This document shows, piece after piece, positions 24,664 through 33,136 of a stretch of 45,045 nt of DNA. The DNA lies in contig DAOTTR010000617.1 of the NCBI GenBank assembly GCA_034437715.1, forward strand, positions 1 through 45,045. Direction: 5' to 3'. Position numbers and translations under genes: made by a program. The notes beneath the pieces are model-generated. The model was not told the DNA's origin and searched no databases. It saw only the letters and a program-made list of their open reading frames with translations. The DNA comes from JAHBVH01 sp034437715. Lineage in GTDB: Bacteria; Chloroflexota; Anaerolineae; Caldilineales; Caldilineaceae. Numbering within the stretch: the stretch's first letter is position 1; each line of letters starts with the position of its first letter.

Positions 24664-25162
24664 AGGTGCGTTGGGATAGTTGGGCATCCCCAAAAGCTGC
24701 CAGGATTTCGCTTTGGCGCGCCCACATGACGGCTTCCTCTTCGGGTGTGGCATGATCGTAGCCCAGGAGGTGCAACACTCCATGCACCGCCAAAAGCCGC
24801 AATTCGGCCTGGACGCTGTTTTGATAGTGCGCGGCCTGGTGCGCAGCATAGGGATAGGCAATCAACACATCACCCAAATAGTTGCCCATTTCGGCAACCA
24901 ACTCGGGCGGCAAGTCGGCGAGCACAGGCTCAGTCGCGGCAGATTCTTGCGCCGCAAAGCTGAGCACATCGGTCGGGGCATCAATGCCGCGGTAGTCACG
25001 ATTCAAGGTTTGCACGGTCTCATCATCCGTCACGACGACCGTCAGCCCAGCCAACGGCAAGCCGACCTTGACCAACAGGTCAGCGATCACAGTGCTTAGA
25101 TTTTCAACATCGACCGAATCGACAAATGGGTCATCAACCTGGATATCAAGCGTGTCGTTCAA
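24653..25162 (-). CDS. ybeY: Endoribonuclease YbeY
   Basis: A 169-residue zinc endoribonuclease involved in 16S rRNA 3'-end maturation and ribosome quality control. The metal motif HGVLHLLGYDH is at residues 127-137, and the supporting VTDDETVQTLNRDYRGIDAPTDVLSFA motif lies near 44-70. The start is a TTG at 25162: the N-terminal residues fit the family and no ATG or GTG is available nearby; the ribosome binding site is weak. It lies 47 bases after the 7TM-HD gene and overlaps dgkA. Confidence 0.94.
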   Translation of the reverse strand: MNDTLDIQVDDPFVDSVDVENLSTVIADLLVKVGLPLAGLTVVVTDDETVQTLNRDYRGIDAPTDVLSFAAQESAATEPVLADLPPELVAEMGNYLGDVLIAYPYAAHQAAHYQNSVQAELRLLAVHGVLHLLGYDHATPEEEAVMWARQSEILAAFGDAQLSQRTYDA

Positions 25163-25209
25163 TTTTATCTCGCTTATCTTTGATCATGCGCTATTTTAGC
25201 ATGATGTCA

Positions 25210-27468
25210 TCAAATTTTGGGAAGAGGAGAGGTTTCGGTTTCTTCCACACCGCCCACTCGCTCGCGTAGCACCGCTTGGTGTGCGCCGGCACCCTGTTCC
25301 TGCTGGACATGGCCATTGGTTGCTTTGGGGGGTGGCTTCGGTTCTACAGGGGTCGCGGTTGCGGGTTTGGTCGCCGCTTCTGTGGCAGGCCGTGCTGGTT
25401 CGGGATAGGTGATCCGCGGATGATGAACTCCTTGCAAGACCTGAATAAAGACCTCGCGGATGGTTTGCAAGTCTTTAAAGGTCAACTCACACTGGTTGAG
25501 TACGCCTTCGGCCACGCGGTTATCGATCAGTTTGTTGACCAATTTTTCCAACTCTTCGCGCGTCCCAGGGCGCATAGAGCGCACCGCAGCTTCACAAGTG
25601 TCCGCCAGCAGTAAGATGGCAGTTTCTTTTGTGCGCGGATCGGGGCCGGGATAGCGAAAATTTTGCGGATCGACCACCGTACCCTCTTCGGCCTGGCGTT
25701 GGGCCAGTGTATAGAAATATGGCGTGATCGAACGGCCATGATGTTCGCGGATAAAGTCTTGAATGCGCGGCGGCAATCGATACTTTTGGGCCAGATCCAC
25801 GCCATCGGTGACGTGGCTGATAATAATCTGGGCACTGGTAACCGGATCGAGGCGCTCATGGGGGGAAGAGTTATCCGCAATATTTTCGGTGAAGAAATAG
25901 GGACGCACAGTTTTCCCAATATCGTGATAGTAGGAACCGACGCGGGCAAGTAGTGCATCGGCCCCAATCGCCGCCGCGGCGCGCTCAGCCAGGTTGCTCA
26001 CAACGATCGTATGGTGATAGGTGCCTGGTGCTTTTAACAATAGTTGACGCAGTAGCGGCTGGGTCGGACGGCTCAATTCCCCGAGCTGCAAACTTGTGGT
26101 CAAGTTAAATAAACTGCCCAACACAAAGTAGCTGATCAACGCAATGCTGGCGGATAAACCACCGTTGAGCACAAGCGCCAGAAAGATAGGCAGCGTCTGG
26201 GCCAGCCAATTCGGCGTTGAAAAATCCACAAATGTTGGATTGAAAGATACATAGATCAGCAGATTGCTGACCACAACCCCCAAGCCAGCCCAGAGAAAGG
26301 CACTGATGCCCTCGGCACGCCCCAAGATAATCGCGCCTAACAAAGCGCCCAAGCCCGTGTAGGTGACAAGAATAAAATTATTATTGCTAAAATAGTGAAC
26401 CAGCAGGGCAAGGCTGATGGTGATCACAATCGAAACGCGCAGGTCAATGAGCACCGCAATCAACATACTCATGGCGGCCAGCGGATAGAGATAGGGCAGC
26501 CAATCATGGGGCACCACCATGAGCTTGGCCGCTAACATCCAGAGCACAACAATCACAGAAAGCGCGGCCAGTTCTTGAAAATTCTGCAACGTACTCGGCC
26601 GCATACGGTAAATAGCCCCAATCACAACCAGCATAATCAACACGCTAACCGCCACAGCACGCACAAGCATCCACCAATCCCATTCAGGCTGCAACAGGCC
26701 AACCTGGGTCAAGGCTTCAACTTGCTCCGCCGTTGCCACATCCCCCACACGGATGATCCTTTCACCACGAATGAGCGTTTGGTACTGAACAGGCACCAGG
26801 GCGCGCGCATTGTTGCGCGCTTCTTCGGTGCGTGCTTCATTAAAAATACTGTTCGGACGGATGAGCCCGCGCACTAACTCGGTCGTCACGGTGCTCACTG
26901 TTTCGTTCACATTGGAATCGATAAGCGAAGGAACACGCCGGCGCGCCGTGGAGAGGGTACTTTCGCGGATATCGTCACGCATGATCCGATCAAGCGTTAA
27001 AGGTGTTTCGGTGACGACGGCCAGCCAATCTTCATTGGACAATGCTTGAATTTGATAGGCCAACTCTGAGGTCAATTGTAACTCTGTAATGGCCAACAGA
27101 TAATCAATTTGCAGTTCCGGTGACGCATGGGGATCATTGCGAATGGCCGAGATAAAGGTCAGAATTTCGCGTGAACGGGTGATCTGCTGCCGGCGCACTC
27201 GACCTTCCGTGCTATCATATTGTTCAGCAACAGCCTGGGCAGCGCGTTCCCGCTCCAGATCGGTTAGCACCTCACTTGCATACATAATCTGCGACGGTGA
27301 CGAAATATCTGAGGTTGCGGCATGTCCCACCTTTAGCTGGGTTCTTTCATAAAAGGGAAATTGCCAGGCAAGCAGGCTTACCATGGAAATGGTAACTGAG
27401 CTGATCATGACCAACATGATCGAGCGATTGAGCCATTGTTCTGAGAGCGGGAAACGCGTTGCAGCCAT
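25210..27468 (-). CDS. 7TM receptor HD-domain phosphohydrolase (PgpH-like)
   Basis: A 752-residue membrane protein. A first transmembrane helix (about 20-40) precedes a large extracytoplasmic 7TMR-HDED domain (about 50-270, with ERAAQAVAEQYD). Seven clustered membrane helices follow (about 275-455), then a cytosolic HD domain with YHHTIVVSNLAERAAAAIG (His near 485), YYHDIGK (His515-Asp516) and REHHGRS. The Listeria homologue PgpH hydrolyses cyclic di-AMP, which suggests that role here. The C-terminal 50 residues are a Pro/Ala/Glu-rich tail. I use ATG 27468 behind AAAGGG; the open frame extends nine codons further. It heads the HD-ybeY-dgkA block, the order also found in Firmicutes such as B. 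subtilis yqfF-yqfG-dgkA. Confidence 0.93.
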   Translation of the reverse strand: MAATRFPLSEQWLNRSIMLVMISSVTISMVSLLAWQFPFYERTQLKVGHAATSDISSPSQIMYASEVLTDLERERAAQAVAEQYDSTEGRVRRQQITRSREILTFISAIRNDPHASPELQIDYLLAITELQLTSELAYQIQALSNEDWLAVVTETPLTLDRIMRDDIRESTLSTARRRVPSLIDSNVNETVSTVTTELVRGLIRPNSIFNEARTEEARNNARALVPVQYQTLIRGERIIRVGDVATAEQVEALTQVGLLQPEWDWWMLVRAVAVSVLIMLVVIGAIYRMRPSTLQNFQELAALSVIVVLWMLAAKLMVVPHDWLPYLYPLAAMSMLIAVLIDLRVSIVITISLALLVHYFSNNNFILVTYTGLGALLGAIILGRAEGISAFLWAGLGVVVSNLLIYVSFNPTFVDFSTPNWLAQTLPIFLALVLNGGLSASIALISYFVLGSLFNLTTSLQLGELSRPTQPLLRQLLLKAPGTYHHTIVVSNLAERAAAAIGADALLARVGSYYHDIGKTVRPYFFTENIADNSSPHERLDPVTSAQIIISHVTDGVDLAQKYRLPPRIQDFIREHHGRSITPYFYTLAQRQAEEGTVVDPQNFRYPGPDPRTKETAILLLADTCEAAVRSMRPGTREELEKLVNKLIDNRVAEGVLNQCELTFKDLQTIREVFIQVLQGVHHPRITYPEPARPATEAATKPATATPVEPKPPPKATNGHVQQEQGAGAHQAVLRERVGGVEETETSPLPKI

Positions 27469-27535
27469 AGATTGCCCTTTCACCAGTAGACGCATGGAAG
27501 CATGCCTGATTGTTCAGAAATGCTTGACCAATGTT

Positions 27536-27619
27536 TCCTCATAGATAAAACCCTTAAAAGTCATACATACACGCTCGTGTAGTAGGCGGCTTATTTGTAT
27601 GACTTTTAAATGGTTCGTC
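27536..27619. repeat. 84-bp dispersed element, copy 1
   Basis: The ends ATAGATAAAACCCTTAAAAG (from 27541) and ATGACTTTTAAATGGTT (27599-27615) are shared with 36489-36572, while the middle differs. AAAAGTCAT and ATGACTTTT form a stem. It occupies almost all of the space between yqeY and the HD gene. Confidence 0.75.
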
Positions 27620-27621
27620 TA

Positions 27622-28089
27622 TCAGTTGCTCAATAAACGACGAACAACAAGGTTGACATCTTTGCCTTCCGCCAGGCCATTGACGCGTTCCATTGCCGCG
27701 GCCATCACTTTGCCCATTTCGCGCGGGGAAGTTGCGCCCGTCTGTGCGATAACAGTGCGGACAATCTCTTCGATCTGTTCCGTACTCATCTGTGTCGGCA
27801 AATATTTTTCTAGCACAGCAATTTCCGCTATTTCAGCAGCCGCCTTATCGGGGGCACCAAACTTTTCAAATTCGGCAGCCGTATCACGCCGTTGCTTGAC
27901 CTCTTTACGAATGGTCGCCAAGACTTGGGCTTCGGTAAGCACATGATTGGTACCTGCAGCCGCCAACGTGGTCAGCGCTGTTTTCACGGCGCGCAGGGCA
28001 AATTTGGCAACCTCGTTGCGATCCAGCATCGCGCGCTTGAGATCCGCGTTAATTTGGTCTTGCAAAGTGGATTGGGATTGTTCGGTCAT
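27622..28089 (-). CDS. yqeY: GatB/YqeY domain protein
   Basis: A 155-residue protein of the YqeY family, which corresponds to the C-terminal tRNA-contacting domain of GatB. Landmarks are LQDQINADLKRAMLDRNEVAKFALRAVKTAL at the start, then LATIRKEVKQRRDTAAEFEKFGAPDKAAAEIAEIAVLEKYLPTQMS and the end GATSPREMGKVMAAAMERVNGLAEGKDVNLVVRRLL. It may help in tRNA-dependent amidation or tRNA quality control; the exact role is unsettled. Its ATG (28089) overlaps the TVP38 stop as ATGA, so the two genes are translationally coupled. Confidence 0.93.
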   Translation of the reverse strand: MTEQSQSTLQDQINADLKRAMLDRNEVAKFALRAVKTALTTLAAAGTNHVLTEAQVLATIRKEVKQRRDTAAEFEKFGAPDKAAAEIAEIAVLEKYLPTQMSTEQIEEIVRTVIAQTGATSPREMGKVMAAAMERVNGLAEGKDVNLVVRRLLSN

Positions 28090-28826
28090 TCAAATACTCT
28101 CTTTTCCTTACGTTTGTCAACGCCTTTTTCGCGAAAAAGGCGTTGCTGAATTCGTTGGTCAAACCAACCCGTCAATTGGGTTTGATAGCGCAAAAAAATA
28201 AAGCTCATGAGGCCCAATAGCGCGAGAAAGAGCGAAAATTGCCACCAAGACAAGGTAACAGCCCCCGATCCTACGGCGGCAGCAACAAACGCGCTGGGCA
28301 CACGAATACACAGGGTAATCGTGGCGATCAGCAAAAATGAAACGCGCGACAAGCCAGCCAAATGATAGGGCAGATCCCCCGTCGGGGCCAGCAATAGCAC
28401 AGTCCATAAGAGCGGATTTTCGCTGTGCGTCACCTGCTCCCATTGGGCCAGACGGCTGGCGCCGACCAATTTTTGGACCAAGGGGCGGCCATACCAGCGC
28501 GCCAATTTCATCGCCATCATGGCACCCAGGAAAAGGCCAATCGCCCCCCAAAGGCCACCCCAAAGCGTGCCATAGAGAAAACCAGACGCCAGTTGGATGA
28601 TGTAGCCAGGAATCGGAGCGACAATAATTTGGAGGGCATTGAGCAAAATGACGAATACAGGCCCCAGCCAGCCAAGTTGATCGACAAACGCCTGAAGCTG
28701 TTCCTGATCATTGATCGATCGCCAGAGCGCTTGCCACCCTTCAAGATCAGGCACCAGCCACCAAACCAGGAGCAGCAATCCAATCACCAACAATCCTGTC
28801 AACCAACGGTGCAACGGTTGTCGCAA
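28086..28826 (-). CDS. TVP38/TMEM64 (DedA-superfamily) membrane protein
   Basis: A protein of about 246 residues with a first helix at LTGLLVIGLLLLVWWLVPD and the SNARE-associated core LGPVFVILLNALQIIVAPIPGYIIQLASGFLYGTLWGG and GDLPYHLAGLSRVSFLLI. DedA-superfamily proteins act in lipid-carrier flipping and membrane homeostasis; which lipid is unknown here. I place the start at TTG 28826, six bases after GGAGG (28833-28837); the longer open frame to 29036 has no ribosome binding site and would run into the intergenic region. The last codons contain a perfect 26-bp palindrome (28119-28144) and the stop overlaps yqeY. Confidence 0.85.
   Translation of the reverse strand: MRQPLHRWLTGLLVIGLLLLVWWLVPDLEGWQALWRSINDQEQLQAFVDQLGWLGPVFVILLNALQIIVAPIPGYIIQLASGFLYGTLWGGLWGAIGLFLGAMMAMKLARWYGRPLVQKLVGASRLAQWEQVTHSENPLLWTVLLLAPTGDLPYHLAGLSRVSFLLIATITLCIRVPSAFVAAAVGSGAVTLSWWQFSLFLALLGLMSFIFLRYQTQLTGWFDQRIQQRLFREKGVDKRKEKRVFE
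28119..28144. repeat. Perfect 26-bp palindrome in the 3' end of the TVP38 gene
   Basis: The arm AACGCCTTTTTCG (28119-28131) is followed immediately by its exact complement (28132-28144). It encodes part of the basic C-terminal tail (RLFREKGV) and lies about 30 bases before the yqeY start. It could modulate the downstream gene as an mRNA hairpin. Confidence 0.7.
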
Positions 28827-29063
28827 ACAATACCTCCAAGCTACAATAACGGTATGACCCAGTAATTCCAGTACGCGCAAGCACAATCTATATCTATGCC
28901 ATCTATAATTCTCTACATCTACTGACAATCTACCGATAGTATAGCGTAGGTTTTTAGACCAATAACATTCGCTAATTATACTCTCTGTTTGTATTGTGTC
29001 AATAGAATTTACTGGTAGGAAATCACGCGGCCCCAAACCAAGCGTTCATTACAGGAGATAATC

Positions 29064-29855
29064 ATGAAGACAGAAGATGCGCACTATCAAGATATTTTGG
29101 TCGAACGGCCAGCCGCAGGCGTCGGCTTGGTGCGGTTGAATCGCCCCACAGCACTCAACGCGCTGCGCGGTCAGTTGATGGAAGAAGTCGTCACTGCTCT
29201 GCGCCACTTTGACCAGGACCCCACGATTGGCGCAATGGTGATCACGGGCAACGAGCGGGCCTTTTCCGCTGGTGCGGATATTACGGAAATGGCCGATGCC
29301 ACGGCCACCGCCATGCTCAATCGCGGCATGATCGAACGCTGGCATCAACTGCGCCGCCTGCGCAAGCCCTTGATCGCGGCGGTGAGCGGCCACTGTTTGG
29401 GCGGCGGCTGTGAACTCGCCATGCTCTGCGATATGATCATTGCTTCGGAGACAGCCAAGTTTGGACAGCCAGAAATCAATATTGGCGTTATTCCTGGCGC
29501 GGGTGGTACGCAACGGTTGACCCGTGCTGTTGGCAAATCGCTGGCCATGGAAGTAATCCTCAATGACCGCCGGCTGACGGCCGAGGAAGCGTTACGCTAT
29601 GGCTTGACCAGTCGGGTTGTCCCGGTGGAAACCTATCTGGCAGAAGCGATCACACTGGCGACGCAGATCGCTGCCCGTGCGCCATTGGCAGTACAACTGG
29701 GCAAAGAGGCGATCAACAAAGCCTATGAGTTGCCGCTAGCCGAAGCCACCGCCTATGAAGAAAAGCTCTTTTATATGCTCTTTGCCAGTGAAGACCAGAA
29801 GGAAGGCATGCGCGCCTTTATGGAAAAACGAGCACCACAATGGCAGGGAAAATAA
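29064..29855 (+). CDS. Enoyl-CoA hydratase/isomerase (crotonase family)
   Basis: A 263-residue crotonase-fold enzyme that hydrates trans-2-enoyl-CoA, probably in fatty-acid oxidation. The oxyanion-hole segments are AFSAGADITEM (near 72-82) and GHCLGGGCELA (110-119). The two catalytic glutamates of true hydratases are both present, Glu117 and Glu137 (in GQPEINIGVIPGAGGTQRL), spaced as in rat enoyl-CoA hydratase. The C-terminal helix ends FMEKRAPQWQGK, also typical. ATG 29064 follows AGGAG by six bases. No other beta-oxidation gene is adjacent. Confidence 0.94.
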   Translation: MKTEDAHYQDILVERPAAGVGLVRLNRPTALNALRGQLMEEVVTALRHFDQDPTIGAMVITGNERAFSAGADITEMADATATAMLNRGMIERWHQLRRLRKPLIAAVSGHCLGGGCELAMLCDMIIASETAKFGQPEINIGVIPGAGGTQRLTRAVGKSLAMEVILNDRRLTAEEALRYGLTSRVVPVETYLAEAITLATQIAARAPLAVQLGKEAINKAYELPLAEATAYEEKLFYMLFASEDQKEGMRAFMEKRAPQWQGK

Positions 29856-29860
29856 CGGTC

Positions 29861-29897
29861 AATGACTAACGACCAATGACTAACGACCAATGACTAA
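29861..29897. repeat. Short tandem heptamer repeat
   Basis: The heptamers AATGACT and AACGACC alternate: AATGACTAACGACC occurs twice and is followed by AATGACTAA. The last unit runs into the stop codon of the minus-strand gene ending at 29894. The pattern resembles the short tandemly repeated repetitive (STRR) sequences known from cyanobacteria. Confidence 0.75.
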
Positions 29898-30748
29898 ATC
29901 GCCAATTCGGCGAGCACCGGGCGATGATCGGAGGCTTCGGTGCCAGCGGGTTCTTGCCAGATGATGCACGATTCGGCTTGGGGAGCCAGAGATTGGCTGG
30001 CAAAGATATAGTCGATGCGAATAGCGCTAGCCGTGGCTGGCAGAAAGCTCTGGCCGCCCGGTGCGCTAAAGCGTTGATAGAGATCCACGTAGCCCGCTTT
30101 TTCCATTTGCGCAATCAGCGTGGGGCCTTTGCCGTCGGCGATTAAATTTTTGCCCTTTTCATGGTGCGCCAATGCGGCGTAATCATGCGGACGGTGGGCA
30201 AAATCCCAGGTTGTAATCGCATTTAAATCCCCTATTACGAGATGCGGACGATTGCGATCACGGCCAAGCCATTGACGGGCCACGCGCAATTGTAGCAGGC
30301 GCGCCGCCTCGTCGGTGTGATCCAGATGCGTGACATAGACGGTCAAGGTTTTTCCATTGGGCAGCAGAATGCGCCCTTCCAACAAGCCACGCTGTTCTTT
30401 TTGCGCCAGCAACTGCTGCCCATCTTCTTCCTTGGGCGTCAGATGATGGACAGCACTGGCAATAATTGGCCAACGACTGAGCAGGGCATTGCCATAGGCG
30501 TCCTCGGGCATATTGTCCTGTGCCGGCCAGCGCAGGCAAGGGCCAAAGACGAAGTGCATGTCCAGGCGCGCGGCCAATGCTTCGAGCGCAGGTCGTCTAT
30601 CGCCCTCCACCACGCGCGGATAGTAGACCTCGTTCAGGCCGACAATATCCGCCTTCGTCGCAGCAATGACATCGGTAAGTGCATGGAGATTAGGCCGCCC
30701 ATCTGCGGTGCGCCAACCATGGATATTATACGTTAAAAGACGAATCAT
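29894..30748 (-). CDS. Endonuclease/exonuclease/phosphatase (EEP) family protein
   Basis: A 284-residue metal-dependent phosphodiesterase or phosphatase of the DNase I-like fold. All core motifs are present: LLTYNIHGW (Asn/His metal site), IVGLNEVYYP (metal Glu), VYVTHLDHTDE (His), LVIGDLNAI (Asp-Asn pair), IRIDYIFAS and the C-terminal ASDHRPVLAEL (Asp-His). It lacks a signal peptide. The substrate (nucleic acid, phospholipid or inositol phosphate) cannot be inferred. I use ATG 30748, directly before the first beta-strand; a second ATG at 30760 is possible. It is divergently oriented from the PhyH gene. Confidence 0.88.
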   Translation of the reverse strand: MIRLLTYNIHGWRTADGRPNLHALTDVIAATKADIVGLNEVYYPRVVEGDRRPALEALAARLDMHFVFGPCLRWPAQDNMPEDAYGNALLSRWPIIASAVHHLTPKEEDGQQLLAQKEQRGLLEGRILLPNGKTLTVYVTHLDHTDEAARLLQLRVARQWLGRDRNRPHLVIGDLNAITTWDFAHRPHDYAALAHHEKGKNLIADGKGPTLIAQMEKAGYVDLYQRFSAPGGQSFLPATASAIRIDYIFASQSLAPQAESCIIWQEPAGTEASDHRPVLAELAI

Positions 30749-30861
30749 AGGATGAATCATAGTAAAAGCGGCAGAGAAAGTCAAAAAGCCGGTCGGGTGA
30801 CAGACGCGCGCCAAGCGCAAGGGTGCCCGGTTCGCGTAACGCACATTCCAGAAAGTCTGTC

Positions 30862-30890
30862 TTGACGTTCTTTGCCTCTGCGCCTAGAAT
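30862..30890 (+). promoter_or_regulatory. Sigma70 promoter of the PhyH gene
   Basis: TTGACG (30862-30867) and TAGAAT (30885-30890) are spaced by 17 bases. The predicted start near 30897 gives a leader of about 53 bases that contains a normal ribosome binding site, GAAGGA (30936-30941). Confidence 0.65.
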
Positions 30891-30949
30891 AGAGCGATTA
30901 TAGCGGTCAATTCAACAATTTGCAAAAGAATTTGTGAAGGATTTTCTAC

Positions 30950-31786
30950 ATGATCAGCGCCGAACAGAAAGAATTTTTTGATCAGAACGGCTATCTCATC
31001 GTATCCGGTCTCTTTTTACAGGAAGAAACTGCCTACTATCGCGACTATTACATGGAACTGCGCCACGATGCGCGCTGTCAAGCCGACCGTCGCCCCAAGG
31101 ATCCCAAGCAGAAAGATCCGCTGCTGACCTACCCACGCCTCATGCAAATGCATCGTTGGGATGCGGTGACGCTGGCATGGCTGTTGGACCAGCGCATGAA
31201 TCAATGTATGACCAGTCTGCTCGAACGCGAGCCGTTGGCGGTGCAGACCATGTTATATTTTAAGCCCCCCAAGGCGCGCGGCCAAGCCTTACACCAGGAC
31301 AATTACTATTTGCGCGTGCAACCGGGCACCTGCCTGGCCGCGTGGATGGCCTTGGATCGGTGTGATGAGGTGAATGGCTGTCTGCAAGTCGTGGCGGGCA
31401 GCCACAACTGGCCTGTGCTCTGCACGGAAAAGGCTAACACCAAAGCCAGTTTCACCGATGTCACCGTGCCGATCCCCGAAGGCTCCCAAGTGGTGCCCGT
31501 CATCATGCAGCCGGGGGATGTGCTGTTCTTTAACGGCTCCTTGGTACACGGCTCCTTGCCCAATCGCTCGCGCACCCGCTTCCGCCGCAGCCTGATCGCC
31601 CACTACATTGAGGGCGATAGCGAGCAGGTCGCCCGCGCCTATAATCCCGTGCTGCGCATGGACGGCAGCGTCGTCGATGTGGCAGCCAGCGAACGCGGTG
31701 GCCAATGTGGCGTGTGGGTGACGAAAAATGGCGAACCAATTGTCGAAGTAACTGGCTATGAAGTCGTGGTCAAAGCAACCGAGTAG
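30950..31786 (+). CDS. Phytanoyl-CoA dioxygenase (PhyH) family protein
   Basis: A 278-residue non-haem Fe(II)/2-oxoglutarate-dependent oxygenase. The iron triad is visible: His115 and Asp117 in ALHQDNYYL and the distal His200 in LVHGSLPNRS. RTRFRRSLIAHYI supplies the arginine that binds 2-oxoglutarate. The substrate is not phytanoyl-CoA by necessity; bacterial members act on many small molecules. A strong promoter and a ribosome binding site precede ATG 30950. Nothing in the neighbourhood points to a pathway. Confidence 0.92.
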   Translation: MISAEQKEFFDQNGYLIVSGLFLQEETAYYRDYYMELRHDARCQADRRPKDPKQKDPLLTYPRLMQMHRWDAVTLAWLLDQRMNQCMTSLLEREPLAVQTMLYFKPPKARGQALHQDNYYLRVQPGTCLAAWMALDRCDEVNGCLQVVAGSHNWPVLCTEKANTKASFTDVTVPIPEGSQVVPVIMQPGDVLFFNGSLVHGSLPNRSRTRFRRSLIAHYIEGDSEQVARAYNPVLRMDGSVVDVAASERGGQCGVWVTKNGEPIVEVTGYEVVVKATE

Positions 31787-31789
31787 CAG

Positions 31790-31886
31790 AGAGAGAGGAG
31801 ACAAGGAGACACGAGACACGAGATAGGTGCTTGCTCCTTGTCTCCCTGTCTCCCTGTCTCCCTGTCTCCTTGTCTCGTGTCTTTGT
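31790..31886. repeat. Purine/pyrimidine tandem repeat region with inverted halves
   Basis: TCTCCCTG is repeated three to four times from 31841 to 31872 and continues as TCTCGTGTC. The complementary run GGAGACAAGGAGACACGAGAC (partly quoted; 31798-31817) lies upstream, so the whole region can fold back on itself. It fills the space between two convergent genes and may act as a bidirectional terminator. Confidence 0.7.
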
Positions 31887-31889
31887 CCT

Positions 31890-32843
31890 TTAAAAGCCGC
31901 GGCGTTTGTTGATCAGGGCGACGGGTGTTTCGCCGGTGAGATAACGTTCCAGGTTCTTTAGGAAAAATTCAAAGACCATGCGCGGGCGATGTTGCGAGGC
32001 CCCGGCGCGATGGGGCGTGAGAATCAAGTTGGGCGCGTCCCAGAGCGAGCTATCGGGTGACAACGGTTCTTGCTCGGTGACATCCAACGCGGCACCCGCA
32101 ATTTGCCCCGCTTTGAGCGCTTCGACCAATGCCGGTTCGTCGATAATACCGCCGCGTGTCACGTTGATCAAGTAGGCACTGGACTTCATTTTGGCCAGTT
32201 CTGTCGTGCTGATCAAGTGATAGGTTTCTTGCGTCAGCGGACAGGCCATCATCACCACATCTGAACGTTCGAGCAAACTGTGCAAGTTTTCTTTGGTCGC
32301 CGGTTTTAGCTCGGCTACATAATCGGGCTTTGCGGTGCGCACGGCATCAATGGCGATCAGGGTCATATTGTAGCCTTGGGCGCGCTTGGCCATTTCGATG
32401 CCAAAGCCACCCAACCCTACCAACCCCAAGGTGCTGCCCGCCAGCTCTACACTGGCACCGCCGCCCCATTTTTTCTGCTTTTGGTTGTCCCAGGAAGTCA
32501 AGACACCGCGCGTCAACGCTAGCAGCAAGGCCCACGCATGTTCTGCGCCCTGGCTGGCATAGAGACCGGCCACGTTGCTGATCTGCACCTCATCGCGTTC
32601 CACAATCGCCGGAAAGAGCCAATGATCCATGCCCGTGCTAAACGACTGGATCCAGCGCAAGTTGGGTGCCGCAGCACAGACGGCCTCTGGAAACCAGCCC
32701 AAGATCACCTCGGCATCGCCCACAGTCGCAATTGACTGGGCTTCATTTTCCACATGGACAACCTCATGGCCCAAGCGATTGCCCAGCGTCTCAAAAGCCG
32801 CGATCTGCGCTGGCGTAAATGCATAGTGAACAACAATCTTCAC
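31890..32843 (-). CDS. D-2-hydroxyacid dehydrogenase
   Basis: A 317-residue NAD(P)-dependent dehydrogenase of the D-isomer 2-hydroxyacid family. The Rossmann motif GLVGLGGFGIEMA (about 143-155) is followed by the catalytic set: Arg230 in NVTRGGIID, Glu259 in DVTEQEPLS and His278 in LTPHRAG. The substrate is not determined; glyoxylate/hydroxypyruvate-type reductases look similar. The start is GTG 32843, preceded by AAAGGGGG at a spacing of six. It converges on the PhyH gene across the TCTCCCTG repeat region. Confidence 0.92.
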   Translation of the reverse strand: MKIVVHYAFTPAQIAAFETLGNRLGHEVVHVENEAQSIATVGDAEVILGWFPEAVCAAAPNLRWIQSFSTGMDHWLFPAIVERDEVQISNVAGLYASQGAEHAWALLLALTRGVLTSWDNQKQKKWGGGASVELAGSTLGLVGLGGFGIEMAKRAQGYNMTLIAIDAVRTAKPDYVAELKPATKENLHSLLERSDVVMMACPLTQETYHLISTTELAKMKSSAYLINVTRGGIIDEPALVEALKAGQIAGAALDVTEQEPLSPDSSLWDAPNLILTPHRAGASQHRPRMVFEFFLKNLERYLTGETPVALINKRRGF

Positions 32844-32884
32844 AACGTTCCCCCTTTGGTTTACAGTTTTAGGTTATAACTTGT

Positions 32885-32996
32885 TAACGATTCAGCCATC
32901 GATTTTCACCCCTGGGAACGCCACCATTCTGGTGGCAAGCGCATGATTGCCACCAGAATCGGGAGCCTCTTGGGTGCGTTCCCGGCTGAATCGTTA
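32885..32996. repeat. Nested inverted repeat
   Basis: The outer arms TAACGATTCAGCC (32885-32897) pair exactly with 32984-32996. The inner arms ATTCTGGTGGCAA (32926-32938) pair exactly with 32947-32959. An intermediate pair, GGGAACG with CGTTCCC, lies between. It occupies the middle of the 293-base gap 32844-33136, in which I see no gene. Confidence 0.75.
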
Positions 32997-33136
32997 CATA
33001 ACTTGTATGGTGGCATGGCAGGGGATTATCTTATCCAAAAGTGGGCAGTTACGCAACCAGCATTTACGCGCCGGGTGCAATTCAATTTTGGGTAAATTTT
33101 AGACCGAGTGAGCAACGTGTGGCGCGGGCTAGCGGA

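Noticed and set aside
31841..31872. CRISPR array
   Set aside because: The repeats are 8 bases long without spacers, so this is a simple tandem repeat. No cas gene lies in the window.
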